Part shown: positions 25,901 through 36,543 of the stretch, piece by piece
Layout of the letters: each line of letters starts with the position of its first letter
Numbering within the stretch: the stretch's first letter is position 1
From: Apostichopus japonicus
Lineage: Eukaryota; Echinodermata; Holothuroidea; Aspidochirotida; Stichopodidae
Direction: 5' to 3'
Assembly: GCF_037975245.1 (NCBI RefSeq)
Contig: NC_092575.1
Location: 25,035,841-25,099,840, forward strand
Length of the DNA: 64,000 bases
Translations under genes and position numbers: made by a program
Notes under the pieces: model-generated
The model's input: only the letters and a program-made list of their open reading frames with translations
Database searches by the model: none
What the model was told of the DNA's origin: nothing

Positions 25901-28900
25901 TAAATGGTTAAAGCATGGGATCATAAGCTGTCATGCATTCGAACGACACCCCTCCCCCCTCCTCACAGCCCTTAGTATAGCCTAAATATTCAATGCTTTG
26001 TCGAAGGATCGAACGTCGGTCGACACGAACGTCGGTCATTACGTATAACGTCGTGTGGGCATCAGAATGGTACGATACCTTGAAATTTCTGTTATCCAAT
26101 AGTCTCAACAAACCAGATCTCCATTTATCCTTTTCGGGCTCGAGGAGTAATAAGTTGCTTCAATACAAACGTTACATTCTTTCTTTCCTGTTTCTACCCT
26201 GTTTTTACCACCTACTGAACTTTAACCTTTAAATGCCAACGTACTCCCATTCTTGATTATACAGTTCTTTTTAGTCATTACCACCGGGAACCTCGGAGCA
26301 AAGGGGGTCCTGGACTGGGGAGGCAGATGGCTTAACTGAGTCCAGTTTCGATTCTTCTATTTGTACTACATAACAAAAATACTTCGCCTTATCGTAACTC
26401 CTGGTTAGCAGGGAGCCAATCAATTAACCTTTAACACATCACGTGACCACAACAATACATAATGAAATCTAAATCAATTTCATGTGTTCGCGGGCCACCT
26501 GCTATTTGTTTTATGTTAAATTTTGGAATCATGGGGCATCCATGAATCATCACAGCTATATCGTCTTAAAAGGGAGGGAAAAAACGTTTCGATCTGACAT
26601 GTGTCTTAAGTTTAACAAACTAAAATATAAGATTTGGAGTTGAAACTACCAGGAATCGTCAGAATGTATTTATCCAAGCAACGGAAACAACTGATACACA
26701 CTAATATAGCAGGTAGTTAGGGGACTTCAAAGATCCACAGGTTAGCCTAGATAAGAAACTTTGGATCGCATAAATAACTCCCACCATTACTTCAACATTA
26801 TATGCTCCATGGGAGTTTGCATTTGCTATAGACTTTCTTCCTACAAGCTTATTGTCATAAACAATCATAATTTAATTTAAATGACAAGCTTTAATGTACA
26901 CTTTACTTTAATTTTGTATGATTGGTGTTTGCGCCTTGATCGCCCTTCACTGGGTGGATACGTGTGCATTAGTCATCGTCGTCGTCATCATCATCATCAT
27001 CATCATCATTCATTGTTGTCATCGCCATCGTCGTCATCGTCATCATCATCATCATCATCTTCATCATCGTAAATGTCTCTCTGATGTTACGAACACAACA
27101 TTATTTAGCATAAGAACAATCGGCGTCTTCTCCTGAATATATAGTCTCCGTGCATAATTCACCATATATACTGCACATGGATAGAAGTATACTTTGTGCA
27201 GGGAGCTGATATAGAGTAGCAGCTCCCTGCTCTGAACAACCCAAATTAACAACAACCCAGAAACAACCTTGGACTAAACCAACTCAAACGGACCAAGGAT
27301 CACTACAAACCTGTTTTAACTGAAAGAGTTACAAAAGATACTCAGCAAGTCTCTAGTTTTGTCTATTCGGTAAAAACAGGGCATTTCTTTTACTTCTTTG
27401 CCATCTTTGTTATCAGTGGAATGGCAAGGATTCAATTACGTCACAATACCTTGTCATACGTGATTGCGTTCCACTAACCGGTGATAACTCGTTAAAAACA
27501 GAATCAATAAGTACTGTTGCTGTTTATATTTGTTTACTGCGACAGGGGATTCTCCATATATGGTTATATTATAGTGAGATGTACCAGAGCACACCGTAGT
27601 CATAATAATACACAAAAGATGACCACGGTTTAATTGTACGTTAACTGTAGGGTTTGTATGTACTGATGACGTCATACTTACTCTACCTTACCCTTTTGTT
27701 TCTACATTATTTGCTGTATTTAATCTTCATTTTTATTGTTAATAATTTCAAATATTATTATTGGTGCCGTTGCCGATGCCTTTTGGCATTTGTTTGTTTA
27801 CTTGTTTGTTTTTGTTCTGTTCATTTGTTTTTCCTGTCGTCGTTGTTGATGTCAATAAGTTCCTTCCAGTTATTTCTTAGCTGCTGTTTCCAGGTAACTT
27901 GTTGATCACTGATTCAGTGAAACTTGTTGAAAGCTATCTAATTATATGTGATAATTGTAATTATGTACCATTGTCTTATTCGCTTCTTTGACATTAACAG
28001 TGTAGAGATAAATCCAAGCTATCAACGTGTAGGAAGGTCATGACCCGTAACACAAAAGCATATATAACTCACTGAGTAGACTGTATAATTATATATAGAG
28101 AGAGTCAATACTCGGAGCAGACGCGACACGGCGATTACTCATTAATAATATTTGCACATTCGGCATCTCATAATATATATCAGAAGGTTGACACAGACGT
28201 TTACAATCTACCCTGTATATGATTAAAGAGTAGACTGTGTTACCAGTCATAGAACCTTTACAATTATTGTCAAATAGGTGATAAATATTGCGCCTTGACA
28301 AATGCCATTCACTACCAACATCCGATGGTATGTGATACGACACATCGGTTAGCCTATGGCGTAGTGTAGTAGGCTTCAGAAGTAATAAGGTTAGAATTAA
28401 TAAACTTAGCTGAACATGCCTCTTACTGTCTGTCCTTAAATAGCGCTGCTGAGAACATGCATTAATCTTTCTGTGTAGTATTTTCACAGTTGTGTGCTTC
28501 TCTCCTAAGATGCCGTCCGTTGTGTTCGTTTGAAATTTGGACTGCCTTTATACGGACAGTGCCTTATTATGCTTGAATTGAGGCAGTTATGTTCATTGAG
28601 GCCTACAAGGTCAAGAGCAGTGACAAAGTACCTCTGTGAATACTCCCAGGCAATTGTTTCCCTATATTTTCGGGTTTAGCATGCTAAACCGTAATAAGGG
28701 GAGGGTGGATTTGGTAGTACTAGTAGTACGTTAGGGTTCAAAAGGGTGTGAATCTCGGAGGGAGTTAATTGGGGAATGAAGAATGCATATTAATAGATAA
28801 TAGTATACTTCTTATGCAAGTAGAACTGGAATCCAGATAGCAGTCCATCATTGCTTAATTGTAACTTTGACATTTCATTTCACTGAGTAGACTACATTCC

Positions 28901-31773
28901 AGATAAGAAACAGTGATGTCGTCAATCATTATTGAAGTAAGGCACGGGCACAGCAAAATGAGAGCAACCATTGGGTGTGTACAGAATTCGAGTAGTGAAA
29001 ACTGGCGCCGGCGGCGTCAGTGCGAACGCATGGCAAGAAGCCATGGCCGGCGTTGGGTCCGGAGGATCACCATAGGGCCCCAGACTGGCCCCTGGTGTGA
29101 GCCAAGGGGGATGCCCATGTAGCTTTGCGGTTTTCATCCTTTCCAGAACTTAGATCAGGGGTGCACAAGGGGTGCACCCACCCCCCCCTCCTCGGTCGTC
29201 AGTGAGAAAGCCATGAGAAAGCAATGGGACCTTCTTTAGATAATAAAGAATACTTAAAGAATTTCTGGAATCTATCATACAGACAACTGAGTAAATATAT
29301 ACCTACTTAACCTACCTCTAACTAGAATGATCATGTTTCCTAGTCTGGGTTAAATCGCAACGGTAATATCACTTGTATTGTACAAGACATAACATTAAAC
29401 GCTATAACGTTGTTGTAGATCATGCAATTACAAGAGGACGTTCCAAAAAGATGAGCTGAAGTCTTGGTTCTAGATCTGTGTAATATATGTGTGTAGGCCT
29501 ATATCTAAGTTGTTAGGTTGCCAATGACTTCAGACTCTTATACAACATATTATTTCAAGTCTTAAAATGCATGGAACCAACCCTTTTTCTGCTTTATCTC
29601 AGCTACACTATTGATAGGAAACAAGCACTAAATTATTTCGAAGCTGAACCACGGGGTTTCTAGATAAATTGACTGAACTACGTTACATGTATTTTAAGGT
29701 TTCATGGATCTTTCCTTACAATAAACTAAACATGACAACTTCTCGTTACAAGAGCCAAACCAAATGTCTCATGACGATTCTGTCATGCGTATTGATAGTT
29801 TCATTTACAAATTCGAAACGCAAAAAAAAAAAAGATTAAATAAAAACATAGACGACACTTTGATCTTCTTATGAGGATGTGGGATTTGTAAAATGTTTCC
29901 TGAATGCTAGCATGGCAGTCATTGCCTAGTCAGTGAACTAGATTATTATGATAGGTCAGACTTGTACCTACTCGTGACACTTACGTAGTTCTTCAATCCG
30001 AGTGTCATAAGGAAATGAGATAAGAAAATACATAAATGGAAATGTAATTAAAGGAGTATAAATAAGGTATGATGTGTTTTACGAGTAGGAAGACCTATAG
30101 GCTACTCATGGTGATGTTATTATTACCAGCATTATATATGTAAGATGATATTATCAGGTAAAAAGATGACAGACTAAATATTGTCCGAACTAATTAAATC
30201 AAACCACATAGTGTAATCCAATGATATCATACGTAGTAAGAGCCTAACCTTCCCGACGGATACATAGGCCTACACCAGAGAGGTTTAGGTAAAACAGTTT
30301 CGGCCTAACTATGTATATGATCTCTTGTCCCTGTGCCGCGTGATATCTCATGTATATTAAACATGCTAAAATTGAAGTTTGGAGTCACGTTCCCTTCTTG
30401 ACCGACGCTTACGTTTTATTAATTATGAAAGATTTTTCATTTTTACATTATTCTTTATGAATGGACGGATCAAGAACCGCCCAGCAGGATGCTATCTTAG
30501 CGTTTACGGTAACTTTGGAACGCGATGTGAGTATTCCCTCACAACTAAAGGTCGTTTAAAATGTCGTAAAATTTAAGCAAACTTAAGTCCTCCCCACCCC
30601 CCCCCCCTCCCCCTATACTCGAAGTTAAGATTTATGACGGATAAATGCATGCTGACCTTATTTATGTAACGTGCAGCTTTATCAGCGCAACTATTGTTCA
30701 TATTAAATATTACGAAGCTATATAAGTAGATTAAAATATCGATATTCAATAAATCACCCTGACGGTTTATAAGTGACCGGAAAATGAGTCAGTCGATCGT
30801 GTCTATTGATATTTTAAGTGGTCGTCTTGTTAATAAAGGGAAGTAACATTTAAGGGGTCTCTTCAGTTTTTCATCCTGACCTTGTTTTTACCGGTCATTG
30901 TACGCGATCAGAAGTGTCTTGTTCATGCATGGAATAACAATAACTTGACCGGTTGACCGCAAGATGTACCAGCGTTCCTTGCATATGTTTCTAGGATGAT
31001 CTGTACACACGTGCACGTTATAGCAGCGAGCAAATTACAACTTCCTAGCTTAATTATAGTGTTTCAATATACGCTGTATCCATACGCATACGGTCTGGTC
31101 TATGTACAAGTCATACATGAGGTAACACTAAAATAGAGGTATGCTCATTAAATGATTCTAACGTTGCAGAATCTTAGGACCTACTTTTTCAAAATATTCT
31201 TTACACTTTTTAGATATCAAATTTCCAACGTATGTCTGATATATTCGGTTTCAAGCTCTATTCATTCTAGCTTTTCATTATTATTTTAAAAAAATGAGGT
31301 GGGAGGGGATGGGGGTGTCTTTTCTACTCTCTCTCTCTCTCTCTCTCATTCTGAGTCTTCAGTAAGAACCATCAGTGGATAAATTGACCTACAGATTCGT
31401 GATACCAAAAAATAAACGTTCCATATACAACTTGAAGGGAAAGTGGTATGGTCGTTATAGCAGGGAGCTGCTACTCTAACGTTATAGCATATAAGCCTAA
31501 TACTGCTATAGGCCTAAGTCAAAGTAGACCTTGAGACCAATTGGTTAGAATAACACTCCATCGGTTACAGTCATGACAAATGAAAGTAAACATTGTACTC
31601 ACGAAATACTGAGATGAGAGAGCCGCTGGGCCATCACCATCTTCTCCCTCGGGCTCCGTTTGAGCATTTGCACTTGAACACTGTATCGCGACTATAAACG
31701 CTAATGCTAAGGTTCTCCACAGGTAACAAGTCCTTGCTGATACATTACTACACTCGGTATTAGTTCTCGTCAT
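10672..31773 (-). CDS. GPI-anchor-type matrix metalloproteinase, complete gene (8 exons, 570 aa)
   Basis: Zinc endopeptidase of the matrixin family, secreted and probably held at the cell surface. Eight exons on the minus strand (31603-31773, 19701-19972, 18997-19283, 18416-18574, 17669-17814, 16607-16748, 11894-12151, 10672-10949) join with matching phases and consensus splice sites. Order in the protein: signal peptide (hydrophobic 20-34), propeptide with cysteine switch PRCGIPDV (Cys about 114), furin-type site RARR (about 129-132) followed by YAHSGLKW as in membrane-type MMPs, catalytic domain with [11 protein letters not shown] (253-263) and Met-turn ALMAP, acidic/proline-rich hinge, then a four-bladed hemopexin domain closed by Cys 327 and Cys 517. 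The C-terminus is a small-residue spacer plus a hydrophobic stretch ending SLFQR, resembling a GPI-attachment signal rather than a membrane segment with cytoplasmic tail. Intron 1 is 11.6 kb. Family is certain; the GPI anchor is inference. Confidence 0.95.
11405..11485 (-). repeat. tRNA-like SINE head or tRNA pseudogene
   Basis: On the minus strand TAGCTCAGTGGTTAACGCCG matches a pol III A box/D-arm and GAGTTCGAGTCAC matches a B box/T-arm at tRNA spacing. The acceptor stem does not pair, so it is not a working tRNA gene. It lies in a metalloproteinase intron. Confidence 0.5.
11894..12151 (-). CDS. MMP exon 7: hemopexin blades 2-3
   Basis: Contains two hemopexin signatures, [22 protein letters not shown] and [18 protein letters not shown], followed by [21 protein letters not shown]. 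The Ala and Asp/Ala residues at blade starts that bind the central calcium appear conserved. Confidence 0.95.
12967..14212. mobile_element. Foldback element with tandemly repetitive inverted termini
   Basis: The left end (CACTTCGCCCAACAACC, then CATTTCGCCCAACTGCC) and the right end are reverse complements for over 40 bp. Each arm extends as head-to-tail copies of a 22-bp unit containing GGTCATTTCGCCCAACCAGC (about five on the left, about two on the right). Between the arms is an array of ~121-129 bp AT-rich repeats. There is no coding capacity. The element sits in the metalloproteinase intron between exons 6 and 7. A target duplication was not clear. Confidence 0.75.
13395..13945. repeat. Tandem array, ~121-129 bp unit, about 5 copies
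   Basis: Five copies each begin near CGATTCCCCTTTGTTTGTAT (starts about 13399, 13527, 13650, 13779 and 13900) and contain ATAACTTCCATATAATAA and AAATTGAACTAGTG. They are highly similar, which suggests recent expansion or gene conversion. A diverged partial copy continues to about 14090. Confidence 0.8.
14829..14910. repeat. Direct duplication of about 40 bp
   Basis: ACTGCACATCATTAAATA and the following bases are repeated immediately, with only a few differences. It lies in an MMP intron. Confidence 0.6.
16607..16748 (-). CDS. MMP exon 6: hemopexin blades 1-2
   Basis: Encodes the rest of blade 1 ([19 protein letters not shown] then [14 protein letters not shown]) and the first strand of blade 2 (IMFFKG). 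Splice sites are consensus. Confidence 0.92.
17669..17814 (-). CDS. MMP exon 5: hinge and start of hemopexin blade 1
   Basis: A hinge of about 25 residues rich in Glu, Asn and Pro ([15 protein letters not shown]) leads into DDRC, the first hemopexin cysteine, and the strand [12 protein letters not shown]. The exon ends in phase 0. Confidence 0.93.
18416..18574 (-). CDS. MMP exon 4: catalytic zinc site
   Basis: Encodes [20 protein letters not shown], with all three zinc-binding histidines and the catalytic glutamate, then LMAPFYSGY with the Met-turn methionine, then [11 protein letters not shown], the usual end of the catalytic domain. No disabling change is seen. Confidence 0.97.
18997..19283 (-). 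CDS. MMP exon 3: catalytic domain, first part
   Basis: Contains the conserved helix [19 protein letters not shown], the structural zinc and calcium region ([20 protein letters not shown]) and [11 protein letters not shown]. Acceptor TTTTTACAAG and donor CAG/GTACAG are consensus, and phases match both neighbours. Confidence 0.95.
19701..19972 (-). CDS. MMP exon 2: propeptide, cysteine switch, furin site
   Basis: Encodes the propeptide helices (YLQKYGY, the [10 protein letters not shown] repeat of the peptidoglycan-binding-like fold, TGTLSAET), then PRCGIPDV, whose Cys holds the enzyme latent by ligating the zinc. RARR then YAHSGLKW follow, so activation in the secretory pathway by furin-like convertases is likely. 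Confidence 0.93.
22297..22392 (+). repeat. Dispersed repeat, partner at 7170-7258
   Basis: Both sites share ACCAGAAAGCCAGTT, GTGATTCCTT and CTATCTGACTAATGTAGAGC in the same order with minor indels. Two copies 15 kb apart imply a dispersed family whose full boundaries I cannot set. Confidence 0.6.
26983..27071 (+). repeat. Imperfect (CAT)n/(CGT)n microsatellite
   Basis: Runs of CAT and CGT triplets with interruptions. The His-rich and Ser-rich open frames over it are products of the repeat. Confidence 0.8.
27198..27230. repeat. Perfect 11-bp-arm palindrome of the CAGGGAGCTG family
   Basis: Arms GCAGGGAGCTG (27198-27208) and CAGCTCCCTGC (27220-27230) with an 11-base loop. The right half, read on the minus strand, is identical over 19 bases to the half-copy at 31459-31478, so the two are related by descent. 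Confidence 0.75.
31453..31487. repeat. Half-palindrome copy with 8-bp flanking direct repeats
   Basis: CAGGGAGCTGCTACTCTA, same family as 27198-27230, lies between two copies of CGTTATAG (31453-31460 and 31480-31487). The flanking repeat resembles a target-site duplication. Confidence 0.6.
31603..31773 (-). CDS. MMP exon 1: start codon, signal peptide
   Basis: The start is the ATG at 31773-31771. The open frame continues upstream, but its apparent earlier start is a GTG. The Met chosen here gives a normal signal peptide (Arg-rich start, hydrophobic [12 protein letters not shown], likely cleavage near SSANA/Q). The exon ends QYF before GTGAGT. Confidence 0.85.
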
Positions 31774-32689
31774 CTTAATAATTCCTTCTGGTTTAATCTT
31801 CCTCCAAAAGGTTCTTCCTCTGATCCACAAAGACACAGTTCTTTCATATATATGTGCCAGGGTATGGTATTGGAAATGAAATGTGTGTCATTAAGCCCTG
31901 AAATAACGATCACTTGAGTCCTTTCTGTGTGTGTCCTGATTTAGTACTGTGCGGAATCTTGGCAGTGCTGATATGTATTAACTATTATACACGAGAACTG
32001 GCCTGTGATAAACAGTTATTATGTACGGTGGCTTATTGGGGACCTCATCACTTGTTCACAAAGAAATTATTTGATGCAAAGAAGTTGTGACACTGTATAT
32101 GCTTCTACAATGAGAATTTTATTGCTTGGCGTACGAAGAGTTTAAAACCTACAACTTAAAACGTAATAACGTGTTAGAATATAGTTATGCAAAAACGTTT
32201 ACACAATCTATACATCTATGGCATTTTGTCTTTGTTTTTGGAGGGGGGTGGGGGAGGGGGGCTTTTCTTGTTTTTCACCTCTTTTGTTGTCGTTATACTA
32301 TAGGAGTATCTAACTTCTCACACTGTGGTTCATAGCAATGATTGGTTTAGTTTCATCTACAATTATTAAGAAATGTGGATAGCGGTGGGTATTTTAAAAA
32401 TATAAGTTGCGATTGGAAGCGATTGGAGTGTCACTAGTTGGGCAATGAAAATTTTAAAATTTAATCGTGAACGTCCGCAGAAAATAACAAGTCCAGTGAA
32501 GGATGATCAAACTTATGATTTTCAATAGCCGGTGGACGGTCCAAAGAATTAACCACTTAACTGGTACAATAACAAAAAATGAACATTTTAACCTGTTAAC
32601 CGTCAAAAATTGAATCGGTTAATCCTACTTTTACGAGAGAATTTATATAGCTTTTGGTTCATATTTTACTATACTTGTTTTTTCTTCTT

Positions 32690-33165
32690 TATTAAGAGGA
32701 TTACACTGGCTACCAGTCCCAATCAAAATTATTTTTCAAGATACTAACACTATCCGTTTATTGTTTCCGTATGCCCGGTTTATCACCAATGTATTTATCG
32801 GAGCTGTTATAAACACAACTCGAGCATTGCGCTCTCCTTAGTAGCGTCCAATCACAATAAAAACCACTTACAGATCATGGAGAAACCGCTGTTTTGCTTC
32901 TACTGCCCCCCCCCCCACATCTTTGGAACAAATCACTTGAATCCATCAAACCCTCTCCTTCTCTTTCGTCCTTCAGATCTACTCTGAAAACTCATCTGTT
33001 CCTAGAACTAAATCGCTTCTAATTAACTTTTACCTTTTGTTATCTCATTCTTTGCCCGTTACTTTCTTTGTCGGTTTTTCATTGTTGTTTCACTCCGCAA
33101 TGAGCGTCTTTTTGTCGGATACCGGCGCATGAAATATTTTCATTAGTTTTAGCGCTATAAATATT
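32690..33165 (+). pseudogene. Decayed non-LTR retrotransposon, 3' end of reverse-transcriptase ORF
   Basis: With frameshifts the plus strand reads LHWLPVPIKIIFQ, PGLSPMYLSELL, LWNKSLESIKPSPSLSSFRS and LKTHLF before a stop. This is the conserved C-terminal segment of CR1/L2/Rex-type LINE proteins. The tail contains TAGCGCTATAAATATTATT, like the LINE 3' end at 44595. It is clearly dead and 5'-truncated. Confidence 0.75.
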
Positions 33166-33951
33166 ATTACAATGGCTATTATTATAATTTCTTTACAAAC
33201 TATCTTCCATTGGGCGACATTTAAATGAAGTAAATGTTAGACCAATTATACTTCAAATGGACCTTTGATATCTTTGGTATGCATCATACGTGAATGAACC
33301 ACGTATTTCAAATATCCCAACAAAACTTTCATTCAACTTTCAATGCATCACGTTTCAAAAAGGGTTCCTGCATTTTGAAAATCTTTAATTCATGTCATTT
33401 ACTTATCACATGTATAAATATAAATATATATGTAAATAGAAGAAATATAAAATAAATATATATATTTAGCGTTAAAGATTGACATCAAAGTTTAATAGTT
33501 CAAATTAAACCTCGGAGATCACACCAGGGCTTCCGTAGTTATCGTCATGACTGACCACTGGTTAGTCATTCTCGAGATTTGCGGTGAAAAAGACCCTGTA
33601 AGAATAAAGGAATGCCATGGGTGTCAACAGTAACAATGCAAAGCTTTCTGTGTTTATCGTCATGGGTGACAATTTGAATGGGTATTTTTCACTGAATTAA
33701 TTACAGTTAGAATGGTCGGCATAGTGTAAAAAAAAAAACTTCCTGTGCCCATAAACAATTCCGGAAGTTGTAAACAACTGTTGATAAGGAAAAGTAAATA
33801 AAAGTTCAACTCGCTTCTAAACACAAGTCGTTTACGGTCAAGGTTGAATCGCTGGGTATTTTTGGCTTTTGCGTTAGTGAAAGTTAGGTTTGTTTTTTCT
33901 CAAGGAAATTTCACTAAATTGTAATGCACCTGTCAGGTCAAAGTATTTTCC

Positions 33952-34575
33952 TTAAAGCAGCATTTTGCGTTGGGTCGCTTTTTTCCACTTTTTTAACATG
34001 TGCATCGATTTTTTTACATGTATCAATCATAAAACAGCAATCTAAGATACCATCCAAGTTTCACCCTGCCAAGAGCGTTAATTAGCGAGTAATTAACGAT
34101 TTATGTCAATAAATGAGAAGAGTGTCCTCGACAAATTTCACAGTTAAAATTAATCGCATACAATTCCGCCAAACCCACTAGTTTGAATTTAACCAATCAG
34201 AGATGCAGGTTTAGTTATGAGCCGTTGCTAAAAATAGATTCAAGACTTCGCGTTGGTTGTACCAGGGAGTTGTTATGCAACTCCCTGGTACAACTGCCAT
34301 ATAGACTGTACACAAATCAAGCGTGGTGTTATATTACGTATCTGTCAATGACGTTCGTAGTGTTTAAATATTCATATTATGGGCGAGGTTTATTGGGTTC
34401 CCAACGGAAAATATCTTGGAGAACAACAAAGTTGAAAGTTGCAAATTTTTCGACTTTTATGCCACCATTTGAAGTAAAATATAAATAGATTAGCTAGTTA
34501 TGTATGTCGTTATGGCAAAGTGGAATCAGTGAGGTTGAGAAAAATCATAGAAAAGGACGCAAAATGCTGCTTTAA
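33952..34575. mobile_element. MITE with 19-bp perfect terminal inverted repeats including TTAA
   Basis: TTAAAGCAGCATTTTGCGT at the left end is exactly reversed at the right end. TTAA at both edges fits a TTAA target duplication, as in piggyBac- and Kolobok-like transposons. The 624-bp element has no protein-coding capacity, so it would depend on a transposase made elsewhere. It contains a perfect 17-bp-arm palindrome at 34256-34294. Confidence 0.8.
34256..34294. repeat. Perfect 17-bp-arm palindrome of the CAGGGAGTTG family
   Basis: Arms GTTGTACCAGGGAGTTG (34256-34272) and its exact reverse complement (34278-34294) enclose a 5-base loop. It shares 16 bases with the insertion at 61359-61391, starting ACCAGGGAGTTGTTAT. 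It is nested inside the TTAA MITE. Confidence 0.75.
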
Positions 34576-36543
34576 GCTGGGTCATGTGCTAAACTGGATG
34601 TGGTTACAGCGACTAAATGACAAATCACTAGCAGACAACAGACCCCACTATGTAGATATGATATTATAACTGTGTGCAATTTGTACAATCTCTGGAGAAA
34701 TTGGTCTGGTTTACTGGACGAATGAAATGATCCCGTACAGAAATATTCAATTTATCAATGAGAGAGTAAGTAATTGCTGCCCCCATCCTCCACCCCTCCC
34801 CCGTACAAACAAATCTCAAGCATGTATCGTGGCCCCTGTTGTATCCAATTCCTCTAAGGTGACGCTTGTAAGCGGCATGGTTAAAATGAATCGGTAGCGT
34901 GTACAGGAGAGGAGGAGGAGAGGGGGAGGAGAAGAGGATGGGGAGGATAGGGTAGGGGAGGAAAAGGCTGGGAATTGAAATTTTAATTTGCCGACTGATT
35001 TATGGGTATAGAGGTGTCAACTTTTATGGAAAATCTACTGAGGAGATGATCCAGGGATTTATAAGGCAGAGGCGGGGCCTGAGGTTGTTGAAATCGACTA
35101 CCATAAAATATACTGAGGGGGTTGAGGGATCCCAGGGGCCTCCCTCGTGCCCCATCCCCCCTCCCCTTGCGCACGCATTTTGAGGTGCATTTGTTTCTAT
35201 GATACACATTCATTGTGCAAGTAATAATTGTTTTAAGGTCAAACTTTCTGTGAATAATTTGTCAACTCGTCTGCATATAATTAAATTAACTCATTAACAC
35301 CCTAATTGGGCTGCACCGAGTGTATCACTTTTTTCCGACGGGAAAAAAATTGACGAGGTCGTGATTTTGGTGTAGGCTATAGACACACTTTGGTGTTAGA
35401 GCCTTGAAGGCATCTATTGGATTGGTATTAAACCCACATTATATCTTTGGGAATATTACTTAAAAGTAAATCCTGTACCTCCGGGTGCTTTGAACTTTCG
35501 TGCACTAAATTCTACCTCATTCTTTGAATTAAAACTTTTCAAGCTCAAGGATATGGGATTATTTTAGTATCGAAATAGCATAGAAAAAACTGCTGAAAAA
35601 CATTTCAGCAAAACATTCCGTAAAATATACCTTGCGTCTGGTTATAACTTTGTATCTCTGGCCAAGCAAATGAAGGCCCTAATATAACAGGGTATTTCTA
35701 CCAGGATATATATAGACAAGACGTTACTTTATTTTGGTTATACCCAATTTCAGGTAATTTTACTTGCAATATAGTGTTAAATTTTTTTCCGTCTAATCAT
35801 GGTTTTGCTTCCAAAATGTTTGAGATTTAAGCCAAATATCATACATATATCCATGCGAGATATTAGTTGACATGTCTGACATAAACATAACCTACATCTG
35901 TTTCGGGCACTGTGTGTTTTCGTATTCACGGTAGCGTATAGTACAATCTGGTTTGTATGGTGATCGTACAAGATTCAGCTTTCACGGTGCCAAAAGCGTA
36001 GAACTATGGTATACCAAGAAATCTGCATTTTACACATAGTACTTAGAGTGGTATTAACCGATGACTCATTCGAGGTCACCGTATACATGTCAAATAGTGT
36101 AGTTATTCAACCAAACACGAACAATGCTGAAATTCACCGCACGTAAGCAGGCTACCCTAGGTCATAATCTCTTGTTTTCATAAATATTCCGACAGGTACC
36201 ATAGTGGAAGTACCTGGAAATTTCATATGGTATGCTAAGGTATGCTATTGGACGGGGAAACGAGCGTCCTGGCTGGTTGTCATGACAACGTACATAAATA
36301 CGACCGTGGTAAGTTACTTCAACTGATCGCCGAACCGGTAATCGCGGAAGTGTAAACTCGAAAGTTCAACCAAACGATTTCTTCGAAGTTGCCAACTTTT
36401 GTATTTCTCCTTGCCAACAGTTTTTGCATATCTCATTTCTAACGCACGGCTGTCTCTTCTTCAATGGTTACTCACTCCGTTATATCCATACAATCTCTAA
36501 CTCTTTGTACACTAACCCTAGCAGTTCCGTAGGCTATGACATT

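Larger units (their letters stand above)
19973..31602. other. Intron 1 of the metalloproteinase gene (11.6 kb)
   Basis: No additional exon is supported on either strand. Contents noticed: a dispersed repeat copy at about 22300-22390, a (CAT/CGT)n low-complexity tract at 26985-27070, a perfect small palindrome at 27198-27230, a GC-rich island at about 28985-29120 and a CT-repeat near 31325-31347. A long first intron often holds regulatory DNA, but nothing here identifies it. Confidence 0.5.

Noticed and set aside
26270-26370. Possible tRNA-like sequence (GTTTCGATTCT B-box-like)
   Set aside because: No convincing A box at the right distance and no stem pairing.
28913-29137. Overlapping open frames on both strands in the GC-rich island
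   Set aside because: Stop codons are rare simply because of high GC. Neither frame resembles a protein family.
31774-31836. An earlier start for the MMP protein, 21 residues upstream
   Set aside because: The codon at 31836-31834 is GTG, not ATG, and the extra residues put a charged stretch before the signal peptide. The ATG at 31773 fits a normal signal peptide.
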